A stretch of 5,467 nt of DNA from Pseudomonadota bacterium (lineage in GTDB: Bacteria; Desulfobacterota; Desulfovibrionia; Desulfovibrionales; Desulfovibrionaceae): positions 1-5,467 of the forward strand of contig JAEWPX010000077.1 in the NCBI GenBank assembly GCA_023399375.1, written 5' to 3'. Position 1 is the first letter of the stretch, and the number at the start of each line of letters is the position of its first letter. The translations under genes and the position numbers were made by a program. Below the pieces are notes generated by a model. It saw only the letters and a program-made list of their open reading frames with translations, was not told the origin of the DNA and did no database searches. Below are positions 1-5,467 of this stretch, piece by piece.

Positions 1-978
1 CTGACCCAGTTCACGGGCGGCGGCGGCCCCATCATCGGCGGCGCGGTCTTCCCGTTCCTTTTCATCACCATCGCCTGCGGCGCGCTCTCGGGCTTCCACG
101 CCATCATCGGCACGGGCACCACGCCCAAGATGCTCGACAGCGAGCACAACCTGCTCTTCGTGGGCTTCGGGGCCATGCTCATGGAAGGCTTCGTGGCCAT
201 CATGGCGCTGGTCGCGGCCTGCGTGCTCATGCCCGCCGATTACTTCGCCATCAACACCGCCCCGGCCGTGTTCGCCAAGCTCGGCATGACCCCGGTGGAC
301 CTGCCCGCCCTGGCCTCGGCCGTGGGCGAGAACATCCAGGGCCGCCCCGGCGGCGCGGTCTCCCTGGCCGTGGGCATGGCCCACATCTTCTCGTCGATCC
401 CGTTCATGAGCCACCTCATGGGCTACTGGTACCACTTCGCCATCATGTTCGAGGCCGTGTTCATCCTCACGGCCGTGGACACCGGCACCCGCGTCGGCCG
501 CTTCTTCCTGCAGGAAATGATCGGCCAGGTGGTGCCCAAGTTTCAGGAAAAGCACTGGTGGCCCGGCATCATCAGCACCTCGGCCATCTTCACCTTCGCC
601 TGGGGCTATCTGGTCTACACCGGCGACATCTCGACCATCTGGCCGCTGTTCGGCATGTCCAACCAGCTGCTCGCCGCCGTGGGGCTGCTCATCGGCACGA
701 CCATGATCATCCGCATGGGCAAGGCGCGCTACGCGCCGCTGACCGCCGTTCCGGGCCTGGCCATGGTCGTCATCACCGGGTGGGCCGGCTATCTCCAGAT
801 CGTCAACACCTACCTGCCTGCGGGCAAGTATCTGCTGACCTTCCTGGCCGTCGTCATCCTGGCGCTCATGGCCATCGTCATCGTCGGCACGGTGCGCCGC
901 TGGATCGAACTGCTCGAGATCAAGAAGCCCGTGGTCGACGCCTACGGCGACAAGGTCTTGGAAATCGTCGGGGAATAG
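1..978 (+). CDS. cstA: CstA-family carbon starvation protein / peptide-pyruvate transporter, C-terminal part
   Basis: The frame is open from the first base, so the gene begins before the window; 325 residues plus TAG are visible. The ATG at 130 is internal, because conserved CstA sequence (ACGALSGFHAIIGTGTTPKM, about residues 25-44) precedes it. Further family-like stretches are LTAVDTGTR at about residues 156-164 and WPLFGMSNQLLA at about 214-225. About seven hydrophobic, probably membrane-spanning segments are visible, near residues 14-37, 51-76, 142-161, 190-206, 214-237, 247-269 and 277-297. A charged cytoplasmic-looking tail follows. CstA proteins are inner-membrane carriers linked in enterobacteria to peptide or pyruvate uptake under carbon limitation; the substrate here is not determined by the sequence. 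Part of the protein is missing only because of the window edge. The gene converges on the kinase gene at 1060, with a hairpin between them. Confidence 0.93.
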   Translation: MTQFTGGGGPIIGGAVFPFLFITIACGALSGFHAIIGTGTTPKMLDSEHNLLFVGFGAMLMEGFVAIMALVAACVLMPADYFAINTAPAVFAKLGMTPVDLPALASAVGENIQGRPGGAVSLAVGMAHIFSSIPFMSHLMGYWYHFAIMFEAVFILTAVDTGTRVGRFFLQEMIGQVVPKFQEKHWWPGIISTSAIFTFAWGYLVYTGDISTIWPLFGMSNQLLAAVGLLIGTTMIIRMGKARYAPLTAVPGLAMVVITGWAGYLQIVNTYLPAGKYLLTFLAVVILALMAIVIVGTVRRWIELLEIKKPVVDAYGDKVLEIVGE

Positions 979-1008
979 GTTTTCGCAACCTGTCTGCGAC
1001 GGCGGAAA

Positions 1009-1048
1009 CGGCCGGCGCGGCGATGCCGCGCCGGCCGCGCGCGTTTTT
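1009..1048 (+). terminator. Intrinsic terminator after cstA
   Basis: A perfect 13-bp GC-rich inverted repeat (1009-1021 with 1025-1037) encloses a GAT loop, 30 bp after the cstA stop. Six bases (CGCGCG) separate the stem from a run of five T at 1044-1048, so the U-tract is displaced compared with a textbook terminator; AAA at 1006-1008 could pair with part of it across the bulge. On the minus strand the hairpin is followed only by GTTTCC, so its use by the converging kinase gene is less certain. Confidence 0.72.
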
Positions 1049-1059
1049 GCGGCGGGAGA

Positions 1060-3249
<2,190 letters not shown>

Positions 3250-3257
3250 GTTCGTAT

Positions 3258-3261
3258 CTCC
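3258..3261 (-). promoter_or_regulatory. Putative ribosome binding site for the TTG start of the kinase
   Basis: On the minus strand GGAG lies eight bases before TTG 3249. It is the best-spaced site among the candidate starts and is the reason the longest frame was kept. A competing AAGGA with about nine bases of spacing precedes GTG 3201. Confidence 0.4.
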
Positions 3262-3347
3262 GATATCTATCCGGGAAATTTACGTATTCATAAGTCATTC
3301 CGATGTGGTTGCGCACCCTTTCGGGAACTATCGGTCGTCCCGCGAAT

Positions 3348-3374
3348 AAAAAATAGTGGTACAAAATATTTTTT
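3348..3374. repeat. AT-only inverted repeat, possible operator
   Basis: AAAAAATA (3348-3355) and TATTTTTT (3367-3374) are perfect 8-base inverted repeats around an 11-base spacer, GTGGTACAAAA. In a divergent promoter region this symmetry suits a dimeric DNA-binding protein or a bent A-tract element. As RNA it would be a weak hairpin with a U-run, so it is not called a terminator. Confidence 0.5.
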
Positions 3375-3423
3375 CGTGCTACTAGCCAGGCGCAAGGAAA
3401 GAGCATAATGTTGTCTTGCTGAC

Positions 3424-3568
3424 GCGCCGGGTCCCTTGGGCCTGCCGCGAAGGCGCAAAACAAAACCGCTGTCTGCTGGCAAGGGGGAAACCCCGCGCCG
3501 AGGATGCCGCCATGAACCACGACGCAATCCATGCCTTTTTTCGCCTCCGGCGGGAAAAGGCTTTTTTT
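3424..3568 (+). ncRNA. Structured 5' leader / attenuator of the hydrogenase-maturation unit, class unknown
   Basis: Hand folding shows alternative pairings. GGCGC at 3452-3456 can pair with GCGCC upstream (3424-3428) or with GCGCC downstream (3495-3499). The downstream choice places a perfect GGGG-GAAA-CCCC tetraloop hairpin (3483-3494) directly against the helix. CGCCGAGG at 3496-3503 can also pair, with one bulge, with CCTCCGGCG at 3544-3552 inside the terminator stem, which would prevent terminator formation. The leader ends in the intrinsic terminator at 3533-3568, 20 bp before the first structural gene. This layout is typical of riboswitches and other transcription attenuators. The core signatures of TPP, cobalamin, SAM, FMN, c-di-GMP-I, fluoride and THF riboswitches were looked for and not seen. 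It could instead be a small RNA ending at 3568. Confidence 0.5.
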
Positions 3569-3592
3569 ATGGCCAACGGAGGACGCCCATGA
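3512..3592 (+). CDS. Possible 26-residue leader peptide crossing the attenuator
   Basis: A short frame reads MNHDAIHAFFRLRREKAFF followed by MANGGRP. ATG 3512 is preceded by GAGG (3500-3503) with an eight-base spacer, a usable Shine-Dalgarno. The frame runs through both arms of the terminator and its T run, and stops at TGA 3590-3592, overlapping the next start codon (ATG 3589) as ATGA. A ribosome translating it would stop the terminator hairpin from folding and would deliver ribosomes to the regulator start. No run of one regulatory codon is present, apart from two Phe pairs imposed by the terminator's T tracts. It may be a chance frame; conservation of the peptide has not been tested. Confidence 0.3.
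   Translation: MNHDAIHAFFRLRREKAFFMANGGRP
3533..3568 (+). terminator. Intrinsic terminator upstream of the hydrogenase regulator start
   Basis: A 13-bp stem (3533-3545 with 3549-3561, two G-U wobbles, otherwise fully paired) closes a three-base TCC loop and is followed at once by seven T at 3562-3568. It is the strongest intrinsic terminator in the window, yet it precedes the gene pair rather than following it. That position implies conditional read-through or termination of a separate short RNA. Confidence 0.85.
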
Positions 3593-3864
3593 ACAGGCGT
3601 ATCGGCGTGATCGGCATCGTCATCGAGGACCCCAAGCATGCCTCGGAGAAAGTCAACGCCGTGCTCAGCGAACACGGCGGCATGATTCTCGGCCGCATGG
3701 GCATCCCCCGTCCCGAATACCACGCCGGCGTGGTGGCGCTCATCATCGAGGGCACAACCGACGAGATCGGTTCTCTTACAGGCAAGCTCGGGAATCTTCC
3801 CGGAGTCACGGTCAAATCCGCGCTCACGTCCAAGTCCTTGCACAAGGAGCAAGATCATGATTGA
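3589..3864 (+). CDS. TM1266-family iron-only hydrogenase system regulator (putative)
   Basis: A 91-residue protein resembling the TM1266 family (TIGR03959), small single-domain proteins found beside [FeFe]-hydrogenase maturation genes. The sequence fits a beta-alpha-beta-beta-alpha-beta, ferredoxin-like/ACT-like fold: strand RIGVIGIVIED (4-14), helix over about 16-28, strand GGMILGRMGIP (30-40), strand HAGVVALIIEG (45-55), helix TDEIGSLTGKLGNL (57-70), strand GVTVKSALTSK (72-82), then a charged tail. It has no helix-turn-helix, metal-binding cysteines or membrane segment, so 'regulator' is the family name rather than a proven role. ATG 3589 is chosen because GGAGG (3578-3582) lies six bases upstream and the family motif begins at once. 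The frame is open further upstream (to 3436), but that part crosses the terminator and looks non-coding. The stop overlaps hydG by 8 bp, implying translational coupling. Confidence in the family is high, in function low. Confidence 0.87.
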   Translation: MNRRIGVIGIVIEDPKHASEKVNAVLSEHGGMILGRMGIPRPEYHAGVVALIIEGTTDEIGSLTGKLGNLPGVTVKSALTSKSLHKEQDHD

Positions 3865-5293
3865 CGAATCCCAAAGAACTTCCGACGCGTTCATCGACGA
3901 CGCGCGCATCGCTGCAGCCCTGGAGAACGCCAAAACGGCGGCGCACGACCCGGCCAAGGTCGGGGCCATCATCGACAAGGCCCTGCTCTACAAGGGCCTC
4001 AGCGCCGAGGAAGTGGCCGTGCTCCTCGAAGTCGAGGACGAGGCCCTGCTCGATCGCATGTTCACCGCGGCAAAGACCGTCAAGGAAGCCATCTACGGCA
4101 AGCGCATCGTCCTTTTCGCGCCCCTGTACCTCTCGAGCTTTTGCGTCAACAACTGCGTCTACTGCGGCTACAAGCGCAGCAACAAGGAGCAGTTGCGCAA
4201 ACGCCTGACCATGGACGAGATCAAAACCGAGGTCGAGATCCTCGAATCGCTCGGACACAAGCGCCTGGCCGTGGAAGCCGGCGAAGACCCCAAGAACTGC
4301 CCCATCGAGTACGTCACCGACGCCATCCGCGCCATCTATAGCATCCGCGACGGCAACGGCTCCATCCGCCGCGTCAACGTCAACATCGCCGCCACCACCA
4401 TCGAGGATTACAAGAAACTCAAGGACGCGGAAATCGGCACCTACATCCTCTTCCAGGAAACCTACAAGCGCGACCGCTACGCCGAACTGCATCCCTCCGG
4501 CCCCAAGCACGACTACAACTGGCACACCACCGCCATGGACCGCGCCATGAAAGGCGGCATCGACGATGTGGGCATCGGCGTGCTCTACGGCCTCTACGAC
4601 TGGAAATACGAAACCGTGGCCATCTTCCTGCACGCCGAACACCTGGAAGAAACCTTCGGCGTCGGCCCCCACACCATCTCCGTGCCGCGCATGCGCCCGG
4701 CCGGGGCCGTCAACCTCGACACCTTCCCCTATCTCGTGCCCGACGAGGCCTTTAAGAAAATCATCGCCATCATCCGCCTCGCCGTGCCCTACACCGGTAT
4801 GATCCTTTCCACCCGCGAGGATCCGGACTTCCGCGACGAACTCATCGACTGCGGCATCTCGCAGATCAGCGCCGGCTCCTGTACCGGCGTCGGCGGCTAC
4901 CAGAAAACCGTCGTCGAACACGAATCCACCCACAACACCAACAACGGCCAGCAGTTCGAACCGAGCGACCAGCGTTCGCCCAACGAAATCATCCGCATGC
5001 TCTGCCAGCGCGGCTTCGTGCCGAGCTACTGCACCGCCTGCTACCGTCAGGGCCGTACCGGCGACCGCTTCATGTCCCTTGCCAAGGACGGCACCATCCA
5101 GAACGTCTGCCTGCCCAACGCGCTGCTCACCTTCAAGGAATACCTTATCGACTACGCCGACCCCGAAACCAAGGCCGTGGGCGAAGAACGCATCAAGGAA
5201 GCCCTCGACACCATCCCCAAGGACGGCATCCGCGAACTCACCGCCCAGCGTTTGCATGACATCGAATGCGGACGCAGGGATTTGTTTTTTTAG
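3857..5293 (+). CDS. hydG: [FeFe] hydrogenase H-cluster radical SAM maturase HydG (tyrosine lyase)
   Basis: HydG is a cytoplasmic radical-SAM enzyme that cleaves tyrosine, releasing p-cresol and providing the CO and CN- ligands of the [FeFe]-hydrogenase H-cluster as an iron-cysteine synthon. It acts with HydE and HydF, which are not in this window. The 478-residue length is normal for the family. The radical-SAM motif CVNNCVYC supplies C96, C100 and C103 for the [4Fe-4S]-SAM cluster. The C-terminal CX2CX22C motif (C392, C395, C418), specific to HydG and absent from ThiH, binds the auxiliary cluster carrying the labile iron. Intermediate conserved stretches include YILFQETY (196-203) and the end DIECGRRDLFF. 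ATG 3857 has AAGGAG (3844-3849) seven bases upstream and overlaps the previous gene by 8 bp. No frameshift or missing key residue is seen, so it should be active. An overlapping antisense frame is a composition artefact. Confidence 0.97.
   Translation: MIDESQRTSDAFIDDARIAAALENAKTAAHDPAKVGAIIDKALLYKGLSAEEVAVLLEVEDEALLDRMFTAAKTVKEAIYGKRIVLFAPLYLSSFCVNNCVYCGYKRSNKEQLRKRLTMDEIKTEVEILESLGHKRLAVEAGEDPKNCPIEYVTDAIRAIYSIRDGNGSIRRVNVNIAATTIEDYKKLKDAEIGTYILFQETYKRDRYAELHPSGPKHDYNWHTTAMDRAMKGGIDDVGIGVLYGLYDWKYETVAIFLHAEHLEETFGVGPHTISVPRMRPAGAVNLDTFPYLVPDEAFKKIIAIIRLAVPYTGMILSTREDPDFRDELIDCGISQISAGSCTGVGGYQKTVVEHESTHNTNNGQQFEPSDQRSPNEIIRMLCQRGFVPSYCTACYRQGRTGDRFMSLAKDGTIQNVCLPNALLTFKEYLIDYADPETKAVGEERIKEALDTIPKDGIRELTAQRLHDIECGRRDLFF
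5248..5291 (+). terminator. Possible terminator embedded in the 3' end of hydG
   Basis: GCGTTTGCAT (5248-5257) pairs fully with ATGCGGACGC (5266-5275), including two G-U pairs, across an eight-base loop. Five bases later comes TTTGTTTTTTT (5281-5291), which also encodes the final Leu-Phe-Phe and the first base of the stop. The stem is modest and the five-base gap is not ideal. Transcripts ending at the T run would lack or barely include the stop codon, so termination would have to occur at its very end. The T run may simply reflect coding of the C-terminal residues. Confidence 0.35.
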
Positions 5294-5301
5294 GAGAAAA
5301 A

Positions 5302-5355
5302 GATGCCTCCGGCGGCCGGGGGGGATCATCCCCCCCCGGACCCCCTGGGCGGGGG
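5302..5355. repeat. GC hairpin element downstream of hydG, probably a dispersed intergenic repeat or factor-assisted terminator
   Basis: After GATGCCTCCGGCGG comes a hairpin of CC plus seven G (5316-5324), a loop around ATCAT, and C-run plus GG (to 5339). A second small hairpin follows, CCCCC (5341-5345) with GGGGG (5351-5355). No T run follows, so it is not a canonical intrinsic terminator on either strand. From memory, a GCCTCCGGCGGC-hairpin-GGACCCCC layout recurs behind genes in Desulfovibrio genomes, which suggests a dispersed repeat; this has not been searched. Confidence 0.6.
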
Positions 5356-5412
5356 AGCGGGAAGCGGGTGGAGAGACGGTCGGCGGGCGGAGCGTCCGGG
5401 TCTGTGGTCGCG

Positions 5413-5467
5413 GAAATGGGGCGGCCCCGCAGGCCGCAAAGCCGGCCTAGCACGGCCGCCCCATTTC
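5413..5467. repeat. Large palindrome at the window end
   Basis: GAAATGGGGCGGCC (5413-5426) and GGCCGCCCCATTTC (5454-5467) are a perfect 14-base inverted repeat. Nested inside is a 6-bp hairpin, AGGCCG (5431-5436) with CGGCCT (5443-5448). The right arm ends exactly at the window edge, so the repeat may be longer. It could be a terminator for a gene beyond the window or a REP-like palindromic element. The stretch 5294-5467 holds no supported gene. Confidence 0.7.

Larger units (their letters stand above)
3250..3411. promoter_or_regulatory. AT-rich divergent promoter region between the kinase and the hydrogenase-maturation unit
   Basis: This stretch contains no convincing gene and is markedly AT-richer than the rest of the window, especially 3345-3374. 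It lies between two divergent transcription units, so promoters for both are expected here. A lone CATAAT at 3404-3409 resembles a -10 box for the plus strand, but no good -35 lies 16-18 bp before it. No clear sigma-54 element or classical Fnr/Crp palindrome was found. CGGGA at 3322-3326 and TCCCG at 3338-3342 form a short inverted repeat that could be an operator. The role as promoter region is inferred from position and composition. Confidence 0.55.

Noticed and set aside
130..132. ATG at 130 as the start of the transporter gene.
   Set aside because: The frame is open to base 1 and conserved CstA sequence lies before this ATG, so the gene is truncated by the window edge.
3356..3374. Sigma-54-like promoter beginning TGGTAC.
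   Set aside because: There is no GC/TTGC -12 element at the required spacing; only the -24 half loosely matches.
3404..3409. CATAAT as a -10 box for the hydrogenase unit.
   Set aside because: Positions 16-18 bp upstream hold no -35-like hexamer, so it was mentioned in the promoter region but not annotated as a promoter.
3446..3487. Partial resemblance to the glycine riboswitch core (GCGAAGGCGCAA followed by GGCAAGG).
   Set aside because: The GGAGAG and ACTCTCAGG parts of the glycine aptamer are missing and the matched pieces are short. No glycine-related gene follows.
3436..3588. N-terminal extension of the TM1266-family gene in the same frame.
   Set aside because: It crosses the terminator and leader structures, is Arg/Pro-rich and lacks family similarity; ATG 3589 has a strong ribosome binding site.
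3824..5329. A 501-codon open frame on the minus strand antisense to hydG.
   Set aside because: It is the mirror of GC-biased hydG codons, rich in Val, Asp, Gly and Ala without any recognisable domain. HydG on the plus strand has all its diagnostic motifs.

Overview
The window is GC-rich with strongly GC-biased third codon positions. Its gene content points to an anaerobic, hydrogen-metabolising bacterium of the Desulfovibrio type (Desulfovibrionaceae; a Solidesulfovibrio-like genome would fit). It carries HydG, the radical-SAM maturase of [FeFe] hydrogenase, a CstA carrier and a PAS-containing hybrid sensor kinase. The taxonomic call is inference from gene content, composition and the style of the intergenic repeats.

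Layout. Positions 1-978 (+) are the 3' part of a CstA-family membrane transporter whose start lies outside the window. It ends at a strong 13-bp GC hairpin (1009-1037) followed by a T run. Converging on it is 1060-3249 (-), a soluble hybrid histidine kinase (PAS, PAS, HisKA, HATPase_c, receiver). Its start is uncertain because several candidate start codons lie between 3249 and 3138. Positions 3250-3588 are the divergent intergenic region. The half next to the kinase is AT-rich and contains an 8-bp inverted repeat (3348-3374). The other half is a structured leader that ends in an almost perfect intrinsic terminator (3533-3568), only 20 bp before the next start codon.

That leader precedes a two-gene unit: a 91-residue TM1266-family 'iron-only hydrogenase system regulator' (3589-3864) and hydG (3857-5293). 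The two genes overlap by 8 bp and each has a good Shine-Dalgarno sequence. HydG splits tyrosine to supply the CO and CN- ligands of the H-cluster. The small partner is a ferredoxin-like/ACT-like domain protein with no firmly established mechanism. HydE, HydF and the hydrogenase are not in the window. Beyond hydG there is no gene, only a possible terminator overlapping its 3' end, a GC hairpin repeat and a large palindrome reaching the window edge.

The most interesting feature is the leader of the hydrogenase-maturation unit. A terminator sits between promoter region and first gene. There are three mutually exclusive pairings that could form antiterminator or anti-antiterminator helices, and a 26-codon reading frame crosses the terminator and overlaps the regulator's start as ATGA. 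This looks like transcription attenuation of [FeFe]-hydrogenase maturation. It could be a riboswitch of unrecognised class, a protein-controlled leader or a translated leader peptide.
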